A stretch of 64,000 bases of DNA from Oenanthe sinensis (GCA_028671895.1 CM053813.1:39589501-39653500); one strand, 5' to 3'. Positions 1 through 14,700 are shown, counted from the stretch's first letter. A program made the numbers and translations. The notes: generated from the sequence alone by a model not told the origin.

Positions 1-450
1 AACGATTAATTAATAGAAAAATAAAAGCTTAATCTTGCCCACTGTTACTTTAATGCCACATTCCACCAAAGGTTTTTCTTTTAGAGGGGTTGACAAAGAA
101 GTGAACTTAATATCTATTTCTCCCGAACCGTGAAGTTGACAGCATAGACTCAAAACACTTTAAAGATGATATTATAAGGAACAACTAGTTTAATCAATAA
201 TTTTTACATGTCCTTATATATGTTTGAAATTCATATTATCAAATGTTGTTTTATCTCTATCTTTAATTTGTTTCAACATTTCTGGTGCATATAAATATAT
301 TAAAAGGTACAACAATTATACATCTGTATCTGGCAAACTTTTAATTCAGTGTGATCTTTTATTCTGGTACGAATGATGAGTATTTCTAGCTATGTTTCTT
401 TTTGCGATATGAATATGCTTTGAAATTTTAATCACATTTGCAACCATCAG
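1..450 (+). other. Intron of the AAA ATPase gene
   Basis: No coding segment is visible in this AT-rich stretch. It ends in a pyrimidine-containing acceptor (CAG at 448-450) before the first recognisable ATPase exon, so I read it as the 3' part of an intron. Confidence 0.6.
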
Positions 451-3400
451 GTTCGGAAATATACCAGGAGACATTGGTTAAGGGGCTTGCCAAACATTTT
501 GGTGCTACACTAATTTTAGCTGATTCTCTTCTACTCCCTGGTGTAAGCTTCTAGATATACCTCATTTAAAAGCATGCCTTATTGTTATTATGAGGCTGCA
601 CTAATGAGCTCTCCGGACAGTGTAGATGTCCTCTAGTGAATGTGCTTTGTTCTATTAATGATCCTTCAATTTTATTCAGGGTCCTGCCACAAAGGAACTT
701 GATCCTGTGAAAGAATGTTCAAGGCCTGAAAGAGCAAGTGTGTTTGCCAAACGCGCTCAGGTTGCTGCATTGCATCTTAAGAAACCAGCTTATAGTCGGG
801 AGGCTGGTGTTACCGGTGGATACAGCCTTGGTTCTCAAGCTCAACCTAAGCAAGACATATCTACTGCTTCATCCAGAATATACACTTTCAAGAGAGGCAT
901 GCAATCATTCTTCCCACTCTAATTTAGTTCATCTTATTTCCATTGAACTCGAACTATTTTGACACAAATCCTTAATATACACAATGTTCTTTGTTTTGGC
1001 ATCCATATCACTATCATCTTCAATACTCTTAAAGTAATTATTACAGTGCTTAAAATATTGTTATATTGACAGGTGATAGAGTGAAGTATGTGGGTTCTTT
1101 ACAATCTGAATTTTCACCATTAAGGTACATTTCCTCCCCATATCGTATTGTAGCAAACATGTCTTTATGTTTCACAACATTAGAGGTAAGGTTCTGCATG
1201 CTTATGAAAATAACTAATTGCTGACAAAAACAAGTGCATATCTGATCCTGTAAAGTACCTTTGCTTGGTAAAGGCCGTTAATTTAGGGGTTGGAACCCTT
1301 GAGGACTGTTTTGTGAAGGATTAAACTGGTTACTGAATGCTAGAAAGAACAAGGTATTTTACACACAAATCATGTTAAAAACAATGGGTAGATAATAAGA
1401 AGCTTTATAGGACTTGAAATTTGGAGTAGAAGAAGGATGCTTAATTGTTTTAGGGTAAAAGATCTAATTAGAGTGAAGGTGATAAAGGCTAATTAGAGAT
1501 GCTCCTCTGGTCTGCACAGTAATTAATTTATTTGGCGGAGACTTTTGATGTTGGGTTTGAAGATTATATTTTGAAAGTGTAACTTTAAAGTTTAAGCACA
1601 TTCATTCATCCAAAAAAAAAGTTCAACCACATGCCTTCTTTTCTTGTCATTGAAGGCTGTTTTTTTTAATTTTCTTACAATGATCTTTTAGGTGTTCTGA
1701 ATAGCCCCACAACTAAAAAAGCCTGGATCATGTGATAGTGGATGTTTATTGATGTATGTTTGCATTATTTACACACATTTTCTGTATTACTTTCTGTGTA
1801 GTACAGATTACAGAAAGCAAGCATGCAAAATCGAAGTTTTGGGAAAAAAATTATTTGTCACTAATAAAAAATATTTCTCCATTATAATGTATCCATATTC
1901 CTACAGTAGATTGTAAATACACACACACGTATATATGAAGTTTTTTTGCTACATAAGATTGTTTTATGCACTTGCATCATCTTTTTTAGAACAAAGATAA
2001 TGTATTGTTGTATATGTACACGCTTATTTGTAGCACCCTAATTAGTATCTTTTTGATGAGAAATAGACAACTGATTTATGTTCAAGTCCACAAAGCATAG
2101 GCATCCTTTGTGGAGCTGGACCTTTCTCTGTCCATCTGTTATGGATTCTTTTGATTCCCCTTTAACCTAGGGTTATAAGCTTTTGGTGAAGATGTTTATC
2201 TGAACTCTAAATTGAACTAAAGTACATCAAGAGATGAAGATGAATATCAACAGAACTATAAATAGATCTCAAAAGATAGAGAGAAATTAAAAGATATCAG
2301 GAGCATTATATAACAAATTAGGCAAACTAAATTTAGGAATAGAAAACATGTGCAAGAGAATTTTGCTTTGGAAATAAATTTTAATTTGCTTCCACTAGGT
2401 GATGGAATTTCCTACATAACATAGTAGTTTGAAAGGACTCAGGAAACTTGGTAATGACAACGCTGTTACCTTTATACTCCAGTATTCATGTACTTTGAAT
2501 CATAACAACCAGTCAACCATTGTCTAATAAAATCAGTAGCACAAAAGATTGAACTGCAAGTATGTAACAATTCTTAACCATTTTAGATAACCATGTTCCA
2601 GTATCTCCATGCTCTATGCTTTCCAAGAAACCCTTTAAATTAATGCCCTAACCTTCGTCTCTTTATTTTTACAAGCAACTGTAAGTGCTATCTTTTTTCT
2701 TGGTCTCCACTCTCCAGGCATCCGAGGTCTTTGGCTTAGCTGTTACCTGGACAACTTCTCTTATTAAAACATCCTTTAGATTCGAAAACTATAACTATTA
2801 ACTGTCATAAATTTGGTCTTTAACTCTTGGTTTCGGTAACCCATTTTGCTAGTTTTATTTACTGGCTACTTGCTCTATTTTACTCAAACTCTGAAAGCAA
2901 AAACCATTTTCTAGGTCCACATGTTTCAACAGTCCCTTGGTTCAGAGTCACTCTTCCTCCAGCAACGGAATTTCGATACTAAATCTTTTGTGAAACTTGT
3001 ATTGTTGCAGTTCCTAGGTCTGTATCAAAAGTTGGATAATTAAAAATGCTTGTATCTAAAGATTCCATCTCAGTTCTTTCTTGGTCCTATCGTTCCACAA
3101 GTACATCTTAAAGAATGATTTATTACCCACATGTATCGATCCTCTTTTGATTCTTATACTGATTCAATCATTTTCATCTATTTTTTGGCCTTTCTTAACC
3201 TTGTCCTTCACCAAATTGGACAAGAAACCAACATTGGATAACTGTTCTCCACCTTTTTTGTCCTTCGTAAAGTTTGTTCTCTTATTGGTAGGATGTAATA
3301 TGATTATGGAAATAAAATGTCAAACATAATAATTTACTTTTACATTTTTTCCTTTCAGGGGGCCACAATATGGGTTTAAAGGCAAAGTGGTACTTGCATT

Positions 3401-6400
3401 TGAAGAAAATGGCTCTTCCAAGATTGGGGTTAGATTTGATAGATCAATTCCAGAAGGTAATGATCTTGGGGGCCTTTGCGAAGAAGATCATGGTTTTTTT
3501 TGTGCTGGTGAGCAATTCGCCCTCGTCTGGTATATGTACCTAATTTGGTTTTGTTCCTCCATTAATCGTCTTTAGTGACAATTTCTATTTCACTGCGCAG
3601 CTGGCTCGCTTCGCCCTGAATCTGCCAGTAGCGGTGAGGCTGAATTACTTGCAATCAATGAACTCTTCAGGGTAGCCATTCTTCACTGGCAGAATTTTTT
3701 TTGCCTTTCTTGTTTATATTAAAAAGAGTAAATCGCAGTTTGATGGCCTATCGTTTAATTTTTTGGAGTTCAATGACTATTATATAAATATATTTAAATG
3801 CAATTTAAGGACTTTAGTCAAAATTTTCCAAACACTGTTAGACTTTTTATAAATCATACATAGACCGATGGCCAAAAAGGTAACTAGCCGCAGTATATAC
3901 TCTGGTAACGGGGGCAAGTCATCTACGGTTTTACTTTCACAGATTATTTCCTGGAGACTTCAAAGTTCCATACATGCATACTTACATACAATATACAGAC
4001 ATACATGTATATACTTAGCAAGATGATTGGCAAGCGTACTTGAAATTTTTTCGAAAATATATTGAAATATAAATTGGTTCGAAAACTTGTCTGGAAGTTT
4101 GATTTAGTTCAGGTGTGGGGGATTTGCAGAATCTTAAACTCACTTCTTCTGAACAAAGCTTCGTATTTTTATATTTTTAGTTTTTTACCATTTGTATGTG
4201 TGCATGTGCTTGTGAATTTTAGGGCTGAACAATTTAATATATAGCTTCAACTTAGTACTGAAACATATGGTGTAAATTATAGATAGATTTCATCTAGATT
4301 CTGGCCTGGATCAAACACCTAATTTTACATCTCATCTTCAACATTTTTAGTTAATATACATTTAAGACTTTATAGAATATTTGGGTATGAGAATGACTTT
4401 ATCAGTGTAATATGGTAAATGGATATCTGAAATGATGTTTTATAACATCAATGAAGTCCCTAAATTGCATCAAAATCAAAATATTAGCTATCAACATGTT
4501 TATCTTTATATTATGGCCACTAAACTATAAAAAGATTAAAGTACATGCCTTCAAAGTGCAATTTACCCTTACAAATTTTCCCTTCTTAATATGAGTTGCT
4601 CATTAGATGTACTTCTAACTAGGAACGTGTGCGTGAGTATTTTAATTCTTCTAATTGACCTTCGCAAGAAAAACCTGTGAATTTGACATTTTACAGGTTG
4701 CTACAGAAGAAAATAAAAAGTGTGCATTAATTTTGTTTGTGAAAGACATAGAGAAGTCTTTACTGGGGAATACAGAGGCATATGGAGCTTTTAAGAGTAA
4801 AATTGAAAGTTTACCTGAGAATGTAGTTGTCATTGCTTCACATACACAAATGGACAGTCAGAAGGAGAAAGTAAGTTACTATACTCGTCTATCCCCATTA
4901 GAAAAAATTCACTGGGTTTGTGGGTTGGATTCTGGGTAGATAAAGTGTTTAAATATGATACTATTAACTTTGCAGTTTCTTGAATAATATGTACTAAAAG
5001 TTCAATCATTTTTCAGTACAATCCTGGTAATCTGCTGTTTACCAAGTTTGGAAGTAATCAAACATCTTTACTTGACGCTTTCCGGGTATGCAATCTATGA
5101 GCTTGTCATTTTTTTTTCACCCCCTAGCATTTGTTTTAGTTCTCCGCCATTTTGTGCGTGATTGTTGACTGTAAGCTGTGTGCATATTTGATGATAATTG
5201 TAATTTCATTAATTAGGGGTATATCTTTCTTGATATTTTGTGTTGATGTGCAGTTATAACATCATTTCCTTTTGTTTCACGTTATGAAAGATATAATATT
5301 GGTCAGTCTAATTGCTCAGATGAGCTGCGTAAAAAGAGGCAAGTGGAATAGAAAAGATAAAAGTGGGAAGGGTGAAGAAAATGAGAGTAGTTTTTTTTTA
5401 ATGATGAAGTTTGTGAAGATATGACTAGAATTGGAATCATCCTGTCAAAAAAAAAAGTAGTTGGAATTATCATTGATCCCTGGATTGGTGAAATTTGCCT
5501 TGCTGTAAATTTATAGGGAAGGAATGAAAGAAAAAATGATATTATAAATAATACCCAAATGTAATCCAAGTTTCATTCCTTTCTCCCTATATCATTTATT
5601 CAATCAAATGGAGCATTACTGTTTTAATGTTTTCCAAATGTTTAGAGCTTGCTTTACTCACCAAAGCATAGCATGATCACTCCAAGATGACGAGCACCTG
5701 GGTGTTGAGATACTGCCCACGTGTTATGGTTATAAAAAAGGAAAAATGATTTTGTTCAACACCCATGCTTACTATAATGCTCTAACTGTTGTAACGTATC
5801 AAGTCAAGTACACTAGGTCTGTGAAATCCAATATGCTTTTAGGTCCTGCTTTTGGCGAATTATTTTTACGTGGCATAAATTTAATTGAATAATGTAGTAG
5901 CTAGTGAAATCTTATCAAACTTATACATCAATACATGTATGTACTCTATATGATGATACATTTTTTGTGCAAAATATGTCTTTCCCATGATCAACCCTCA
6001 TGATCATTAATATTATACAAGATTAATTTAATAAGCAGGGTATAATTGTAAGTTTACAATGGATAAAATGGCTTATTTTTTGTCTCATTTCCATCCTCAT
6101 GTTGGAGTTTAATATACATAATAAATAAATTTTGTTCTACTAAAATATACTACTCTCTTCGTCCCTATTTACATGTCCATTTTGACTTTATTGGAGTCAA
6201 ATCGGCTAGTTTTTGACTGAAAATTAAAAATTATTCTTTTATAATTTAAAAAAACTAAAAAATACATTTTAAAGTAAATTATATATACTTTTTAACAATA
6301 TAAAATTTAAATTTTTTTCAATTATATATTATTTTTAAATTACAATCAAAGATGAGTCAATTTGACTACACAAAAAACAAAGTGGACGTGTGAATAGGGA

Positions 6401-9400
6401 TGGAGGGAGTATCTCACATTTCTGTAAAATTGATGTTCCTCAAACTGATGTAAGAAGTTTATCCTTCAGGGGAGTCTTGGTCGAATGCAAGACAGAAGCA
6501 AAGAAACCCCCAAAACAGTGAAGCAAATCACCCGTCTTTTTCCAAATAAAGTATCAATTCAGATGCCTCAGGTGATATTTCATGTTTCATTGTCTTCCAC
6601 AATTACGATACTGTTACAATATATGCATATTGTTAATCTGGAAGAAATAAATCAGAGATAAGCAAGAAAAGAGGAGGCAGTAGCAGAAAAGAAATATCTG
6701 TATATTTGTATTAATTGCCAACTCCAGTTATAGCAAGGAGGCACTGCCTCTTGTATAGAAATTTACTACTTGGTGGCTACTGTTGCTGCAGTTACCATGG
6801 TAGGTGCATGATGTCATGGTGCTGGCATAAGTGCATGATGTAATTAATATTTGTGGATTGTGCCAGGATGAATTACTGCTCTCCGAGTGGAAACAGAAGT
6901 TGGATCGTGACGTAGAGACTTTAAGATCACAGTCAAATTTAGTCACCATGCGCTCGGTGAGTAATCAATTGTTAATGTGAAGCAGATTGATTCTGTAAAT
7001 GAACTTTTCCAGTTATCTTCTGTGTTGGTTGTCACTGTAATCTTATTTGTATTATGCTCATCATGTTCTTTCATTAAGTTACAGTTCTGTTCAAGAAGCC
7101 AATAGTTTAATTTATTGCAATACATCTCCAAAGACTTTACATCTCGTTGTTTTAAATTCAGGGGGCTATATAAAATTTAATTTGAAGTGTATGTACATAT
7201 TTGTCATATGTATATCACTTTTATATGTTGATTGGTAGTTTTCATGTTGCATGTTGGCCGTTTATCAAAAAAAAATGTTGCATGTTAGGCCATATCCGTA
7301 AAAAGTGTTATATTGATTTGTTTGAAGTTGATGTTAAGGTGGGTCGTCAACTGTTAATCTTTCTTGTACATCTTTTTTACAATTATTTTAAACATGCCTC
7401 GCATGTTCATTATAAGAAACTATGATAGGAGGCTAATATATCAGATTTCAGAGAAACTTAACTTTTATACGTGGTTGTCAGTTGGAAGAATCTTAGTCAT
7501 TATTGTAGCAAGTAGTTTGGAAGTATATATAAATAAAGAGAACAAACCTGCATGATTGTGCCATTGATGTGAAGAACAATAGGTCACATACTTGCATTCG
7601 GTTTTCTAACAGAAGCATCAAAGGAACTAAGATATTATCAGAAATGTTGTATTGATGTAAGAAATTTTAAAATGAGTTGTACGAAGATCAGTTTAGGGTT
7701 TCATTGACATAATGAGAATAACTGACTTGAGTTTTCAAAAAAAGCAGTAGGTAACTGAGTGAAACAATTTTTTTTATATGCAACTGTTAGAGTCACCAAA
7801 TATCCTCCACAGACTTGGTATATAAGATATATCTAGATATATATGAATGTGTTGCTTTTCTATTAGGCTATTTGTTGTTACATCAATTTGAATTTTCCTG
7901 GTCCTTGTGTGCCAAATTCTTAATTTTCAGGTTTTAAACAGAACAACAATCGATTGCCCTGAGCTTGGAGCATTATCTGTGAAGGATGAAACGTTGAATA
8001 TTGAGAGTCAGTTTACATGTTTATCAGTTATGAATAATAACTTTTGTATTCACTTTGAGTTTGTCATTTACTAGCATTTCCATTGTCAATGTGGAACAGG
8101 TGCAGAGAAAGTTATTGGTTGGGCTTTGAGTCATCACTTAATGCATTCTTCCGAAGCTTCCATCAAAGATGCTAAAGTTTTGTTATCCATTGATAGGTAA
8201 AACATCACTAGTGTATATTAAAGATGAAAAAATGGGAAGGATATGGTAGCAAATAAGAACTGTTATACCTTCTTGCTACTCTTTCAATTTGTGAGTGTTA
8301 AATTGCTTTCTTGTATATCTTTGCAGTATTAGGTATGGGCTAAATATTTTACAAGGTATTCAAAACGAAACCAAGGATCTGAAGAAATCACTGCAGGTAC
8401 AGTCTGTGGTTTAATAGTTTGTCTAGTTTGGATTATTAGTGATTAGTGATTAGTGATTTACCTAAAATTATTTTTGGGTTTATCTTTGTGAGTTGTGACT
8501 TGACCTATAGTCTAGTGTTTCTCCATAGTCCTGACTTGACCTATAGGCTATAGTCTATGTATAAATAACACTAATGCATGTGTATTTTAGGGTGTGGTTA
8601 CCGAGAATGAATTTGAGAAGAGACTGCTTGGGGAAGTTATTCCACCAAGTGATATCGGTGTTACTTTTGATGATATTGGAGCTTTAGAAAATATAAAAGA
8701 TACCTTGAAGGAATTGGTAATGTTACCTCTTCAAAGACCAGAACTGTTCGGTAAAGGACAGCTAACTAAGGTTTGATTTACAATATCTATATTTTATAGT
8801 GGATATAGATTTCTTTTGTATATCTGAACTTTAGACATCTGCAAGATTTGGGCACTGAACTGTTGCTTCTTTGTAGCCTTGCAAGGGAATACTGCTTTTT
8901 GGACCTCCTGGTACTGGCAAAACTATGCTTGCAAAAGCTGTTGCAACTGAGGCTGGTGCAAACTTCATAAATATATCCATGTCTAGTATCACCTCAAAAG
9001 TAATTATCCTGATTAGCTGATATCTTCATATTTTCATGATGTGATTTTTTCTCTTTCAGAGCTAAATATCTTTTTTTCCTGTATCTTGCAGTGGTTTGGC
9101 GAGGGAGAGAAGTATGTTAAGGCTGTTTTCAGTCTGGCTAGTAAAATTTCTCCTAGCGTAGTTTTTGTTGATGAGGTATTGTGCATGGGAATAAAAAATC
9201 TGATGTCTAGCTTTGAGTGAATCATTTGATCTTTTCATATTTGGGTGCCTATTTGTCTTTGGTACTATCTATATAAACATTTGTTTTTGGTTAATATAAC
9301 ATATTGATTTCATCATTTATAGGTTGACAGTATGTTAGGAAGGCGTGAGAATCCTGGAGAACATGAAGCAATGCGTAAAATGAAGAATGAGTTTATGATG

Positions 9401-11268
9401 AACTGGGATGGTTTGCGCACAAAGGATAAGGAAAGGGTACTTGTACTTGCTGCCACCAATAGACCTTTTGACCTGGATGAGGCTGTTGTCCGAAGGCTGC
9501 CCCGTAGGTAAGTTTGACATCTTTTATTATTCAAATTTTTATTAGTTTGTTAAAACCTTACCTCTTCCATTACTGTTGTATTACTGATTATATGATCTTA
9601 TTTGTGAAGATTGATGGTCAACCTCCCGGATGCCACAAATAGGGAGAAAATTTTAAGTGTTATATTGGCAAAGGAAGAACTGGGACCCAGTGTTCGTCTT
9701 GAAGAGATAGCTAGAATGACTGATGGATATTCAGGAAGTGATTTAAAGGTATGTTTTGTTGGTGTGATCTAATGATTTGTCTTTGAAATCCTTATTATTT
9801 CTTATCAGTATTTTTCTTTATCTATTCTTCTTTTTGTCAGAATCTTTGCGTGACGGCTGCTCATTGTCCAATAAGAGAGATTTTGGAGAAAGAAAAGAAG
9901 GTTTGTAACTCTTGAGAATATATTTTTCATCTGTAGCGATAGTGACTTCTTTGGTGCTAATGAACCAAAATAATTTGGCGATATGTCATTTTTTGATAAG
10001 ATTTATATGCTATTGTGCTGTTGTTTACATTTAAAAATCAGGTTTCTGTATGTTTCCATCACTCTCTCAGTAAGAAAATATTCCTTAATTTTCTTGAGGA
10101 AACAAGAACATTTACTCTGTAATGTTCCTTTGATTCTTGATACGACAGGGACTTCAATCTGTAGATTGTAGTACTTGTATGATTATTAATGTACTATTTT
10201 TTTTCGTGTACTATCTAGAGGTACTGTTATGACTTTTACTGTGTCTAGGCGTGTTCTTACAAACATTGTTTTTATTACTTGTTTGTGAAACTATCTGTGT
10301 TTAATATGCTGTTCTGATATCCAACTCCCAGTTTTGTTGCTTCTAATACTGTTCTATTTACTAAAAATTTGAAGTTGGAAGGGCGTAATCTAAATTAACT
10401 TGACGTTTTGACATTTTACAGTTTATACAGAATATCATTTTTCGTTTTCTCTGCTTCTTTCCCAATACATATATACAGAATATTATTTTTCGTCTTTTCT
10501 GCTTCTTTCCCAAGGCAAACTTAGGTTATGTTGACATCTGCTCAGTTTTATGCTTGCTTCCTTTCTGATAAATAGTCGTCCTATCGTGGATGGGCACTTA
10601 TGTTGGCCTGAGTGTTGTACGCTGCCTTGTTCTTTTTTCTTTCACTGCTGGTTTTTAGTACATGTACATATGCTAGATTATAGTGTATGTTTTCTGTTAC
10701 ATGCGTGTAATGTAAAAGTTAATGACCTATATACATGTGATTTCAGGAGAAGTCTTTGGCTTTGGCGAAAAATGAACCAGTGCCTGCATTATGTAGCAGT
10801 GCTGATATTCGGCCTTTGAGTATGGATGATTTTAAATATGCTCAGGAACAGGTATCACGAGTGATTAATTATGTGTTGTCATGGTTGACTCTAAATTTTG
10901 AGAAGCTTGTAGATAAGTTGACTGCATCTATTTTGACATTATAGTTTGTGAAAGATCCTCCGATATTGTTGGCCTGAATCTTGCACACTTTTCTTTAGCT
11001 ACTGCTTTTTTATCATGCTTGATTTTGGTTTGCATTTACGGTTCCTCTCTTTGCTCAGCAGTGAGGGGAGGGAGCTGGAATAAGTAAACAATAAGCATGT
11101 TCTAAAATTTTGATTAGGCTGTCTCGATAACCATTCTGTTTTGACTGCGTTCAGGTATGTGCAACTGTGTCATCTGAGACTGCAAATATGAATGAGCTTC
11201 TCCAGTGGAATGACTTGTATGGTGAAGGTGGATCGAGAAAAAAGACCTCTCTTAGCTACTTCATGTAG
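451..11268 (+). CDS. AAA-type ATPase (spastin/ATAD1-like, plant AT4G02480/AT1G02890 type), 3' part
   Basis: P-loop AAA ATPase of the large plant group related to spastin/ATAD1/katanin. The 5' exons lie upstream of the window. Coding exons by GT-AG boundaries and reading frame: 451-542, 680-896, 1073-1124, 3359-3507, 3601-3671, 4697-4870, 5017-5085, 6470-6571, 6867-6956, 7931-8006, 8100-8196, 8327-8396, 8591-8770, 8877-8999, 9092-9175, 9323-9507, 9610-9748, 9841-9900, 10747-10851 and 11155-11268 (TAG stop). All phases join. Seen: Walker A GPPGTGKT in 8877-8999, Walker B ending FVDE in 9092-9175, sensor LAATNRP and arginine-finger region RRLPRR in 9323-9507 and the next exon, and a C-terminus ending SLSYFM. 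The order and wording match the Arabidopsis homologues as I remember them. These have an N-terminal FHA-type region that would lie off the window. The AAA core is a ring-forming ATP-driven remodeller; the substrate of this plant group is not clear to me. One intron appears to be GC-AG (897-1072). Confidence 0.93.
897..1072 (+). other. Probable GC-AG intron in the AAA ATPase gene
   Basis: The conserved protein runs YTFKRG then DRVKYVG. The frame joins only if the exon ends at G896 and resumes at G1073, which makes the donor GCATGC rather than GT. Reading on past 896 meets a TAA in frame after eight codons, and no GT lies between. The exon ends in AG, as usual for GC donors. Confidence 0.7.
1125..3358 (+). 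other. Large intron (2.2 kb) of the AAA ATPase gene
   Basis: Donor GTACAT follows 1124 and the acceptor CTTTCAG precedes 3359. I see no coding exon or recognisable transposon inside; short ORFs here show no family resemblance. Confidence 0.65.
6153..6409. mobile_element. Stowaway-like MITE in an intron of the AAA ATPase gene
   Basis: A 257-bp AT-rich element with terminal inverted repeats: left CTCTCTTCGTCCCTATT, right (reverse complement) CTCCCTCCATCCCTATT. It is flanked by TA on both sides (6151-6152, 6410-6411), the target duplication of Tc1/mariner-type Stowaway MITEs. It lies between the exons ending 5085 and starting 6470, so it is spliced out. Confidence 0.85.
10424..10513. repeat. 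Short tandem duplication (48-bp period) in an intron
   Basis: A block of about 42 bp beginning TATACAGAATAT and ending TTCTTTCCCAA occurs at 10424-10465 and again at 10472-10513 with a few mismatches. It is inside the intron between 9900 and 10747 and has no evident function. Confidence 0.75.
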
Positions 11269-11550
11269 AGGAGGCAGCCAAATGTATAGAGCGTTAAACC
11301 CTTTTTTTTATGGTGACGTCGTCAAAAATGTCCAGGGAAAACCAATGCAGGTTCCCACCATCCAGAACTCTTTTCCCTGTTAGGCATGTGTATTATATCT
11401 CTAGTTCGTAGAGTAATCCTCACCCATAGAAGAATTAAGTTATAGTAGAGTTTTTTCCCCGCCCATAAAAGAATGAAGTTGTAGCCCAACCATGCGCTTG
11501 GTTTTTGCTTAGGTATGAGTTTACCATGTACATACAATTTAGACTGTATT

Positions 11551-11556
11551 AATAAA
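11551..11556 (+). promoter_or_regulatory. Candidate poly(A) signal of the AAA ATPase gene
   Basis: AATAAA about 280 bp after the ATPase stop codon, in AT-rich DNA before the LINE tail. Plant poly(A) signals are loose, so this is only a candidate. Confidence 0.45.
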
Positions 11557-11722
11557 GTATGTATTAGTAATTGAGATTTAAAAGTTTCCCATTGTATACC
11601 TAGTAATTTAAACTTGATCAATGCAAGTGCGGGGGGTGCCATGTTTAGCTTGGCGCAGAAAGGAAGAAATGTGTGCAAGGCCATGCTTTTTTTTTTTTTG
11701 AATAAAATAGAACTTGCATTAA

Positions 11723-14700
11723 TCAAATCAAATCATTATCGAGTACATGCTGAATAAAATCAGGTGGAATGTCATACCATTCCCCTATTTCTGACATAGA
11801 ATAAGCAGCTTTTGTTAACGCATGCGCCACTGTATTCGCAGAACGATAAACAAACTTAACTAGCACCGGATTTATGTGCTTGAATAATTCATTACAATCT
11901 CCTACGATTGTACCAAAGAAGGCTTCTCCTGGACCACCATTGCATGCTGCTACAAGGACCTGTGAGTCTGTTTCAAATACACAATGATCCTTCACCCTAG
12001 TAATAGCCCAAGACAATGCTTTCTTCATTCCCATAGCTTCCGCTTCCCTCGGGGACCATGCTCCTATTATCTTACAGCTTCGAGCACCCAGGAATGCTCC
12101 ATGTGAGTCTTTCATTACACACCCCAGCCCAACACTACCATCAGTAAACACAGCCGCATCAGTATTAACTTTTACCCAGCTCTGCATAGGCCGTCGCCAT
12201 ACATGATCTCCTGATGCTGTTGTCTTTCCCTTCCCAAGCTTCCTTATCTGGGCTTCTTTCCACTCTTCCAAAAGGTTCATTGCTGTCACCTTCACACCAA
12301 AAGCCGATCCATTACATTTGTCCCAAACCCACTTATTTCTTCGATACCAAATGCACCAGCTGATCATGCTAACACGGACACACTGCTCTTTTGTGCAGGC
12401 TTCAAAGATTCGACGTATAACCATGAAAGCTGGTTCACTCTGTGAAAATTGGACAATATGCTGCAACCCTGCACTAATCCATACTGATCGTGCAAAATCA
12501 CAAGCAAACAACACATGTGCATCTGTTTCCACTTCTCTTCGACACCATGGGCATTGTGCATTTTCAACCACCTTTTTAACTGCTAGAGCAGATGCAGTTG
12601 GCAAACAGCCCATACACACACGCCAAACAAAATGAGCTATCTTACCTGGGAGCTGCAAAGACCAAAGCTTATTCCAGAACCACTTATTATCGTTTTCAAA
12701 TTCTCCTTACATCCATCTGTACCCACTTCTAACTGTAAACACGCCCTTTTCATCTAAAAGCCAGAACCAGTCATCCATTTTGTCACTCATAGGAATAGAC
12801 ACCCGTTTAATTAGATCAGCGTCCCTTCTATTAAATAGATCCTCAATCACTTCCACATCCCATTCCCTCCCTGTGTCCTTCATCAAGGTATTTACAGTAA
12901 TATCCTTAAGTTGAGCAGGCATGACTGATGTCAGGCACCCATTATCAACACTGGGTAGCCAAGGGATCTTCCAAACCCTTGTGTCCTGTCCATTACCAAT
13001 TCGCCGTCTCACTCCTGCTTTAAGAACATGCATAGCAGCCATCAAACTTCGCCACATGTAGCTCGGATTATTCCCCAATTCTGCTTCAAGGAAAGATGTG
13101 TGAGGATAATATTTCGCTTTCATTATTCCAGAGACCAGTACATTCGTTTGTTGAATTAGCCGCCATCCTTGCTTGGCTAACATAGCTAAATTGAAAGTTT
13201 TCAACTCTCGAACTCCTAACCCCCCACAACCTTTTGGCTTACACATTCTCGACCATGCCATCCATTTAACCCCTTTACCTGTTGCCCCCCTTCCCCACAG
13301 GAATCCGTTCATTATCCTCTCCATATCGTCACAAACCCCCGTTGGAATGAGAAAGAGATTCATCCAAAAGCTTGGTATCACTTGGGTTGCAGATGATAAC
13401 AATGTGATTTTTCCTTGCTTCGATATATCTTTGCTAGCCCACCCCTGTAGTTTTTGTTGCACCTTCTGTTTCAGAAAACCAAACACTTCTGTTTTGTCCC
13501 TCCCCACCCTCATAGGCATTCCAAGGTACTTCCCCGGTGTCTCAGCCTCCTGTACCTGTAATACATCACATACTACTGTTCGGTCTGCTCTCGTCGTATT
13601 TGGACTGAAAACTACATTGGACTTGCTATAGTTAACCATTTGGCCCGACACTCTCTCATACTTCTGCAGAATGCTTCTCATTGTACTCGCTTCCGCCTGT
13701 GTTACCCTAAAAAAGAGATAACAATCATCTGCAAACAACAAATGGGATACAGGTGGAGCACCCCTTGCTATTTTGCATCCGTGTACAAGACCTACATCTT
13801 CATATCTCTTCATTAACCCACTTAGACCCTCTGCACAGATGATATATATATACGGAGAGATGGGATCTCCTTGGCGAACTCCTCGCTGAGGCACTACGTT
13901 CCCAAAAATCTGTCCATCCCGTAAAAAGCTATATGATACCGTGCTAATGCATTTCATGACCCTTTCAATCCAGATTTGAGGGAACCCAAATTTCTGGAGC
14001 ATGAACTCAATAAATCGCCACTCTAACCTATCATAGGCCTTCGAAACATCAATTTTTAACCCAGCAATCCCTGTCAACCCCTGCGTTTTTCTGTGAATAA
14101 AATGATTAACTTCAAACGCAATCAACGCATTGTCCGTTAGAAGCCTTCCCTCAATGAAGGCACTTTGTTGCTCCGAAATAATATTTTTCAACGTTGGCTT
14201 CACTCTATTAGCCAAGATTTTTGACAGGACTCGCATCAAGACATTGCACAGGGAAATCGGTCTAAGATCCGCCACTCTCTTTGGATGCTTAACCTTGGGA
14301 ATCAAGCACACAAGGGTTCTATTGATGTTTTCCGGAAGCTCGCCTGTTTCAACAAAATTTTGACAGAACAAACACACATCTCTTCCCACTATATCCCAGT
14401 AGGTCTTGAAGAATGAAGGATTTAATCCATCAATGCCTGGGGCCTTGTCTGAATGCATAGAGAACATAGCATTTCTAACTTCCTCGTCCGTGACTGGTGA
14501 AACTAGAGATTCTCTTTGATCATCATTCAACTGCCTGAATTGTATATCATCCGTCAGCCTTTCCTCCAAACCAGAGCTACTAAAAATGTTGTCAAAATAT
14601 TGTGTAATGACCCCCTGGACCTCCTCATCTGTATCCTTCCAATTCCCATTGTCATCCTTTAGTCTCTTAATTCTGTTATGCTCCTTTCTTGCAGTAGCAT

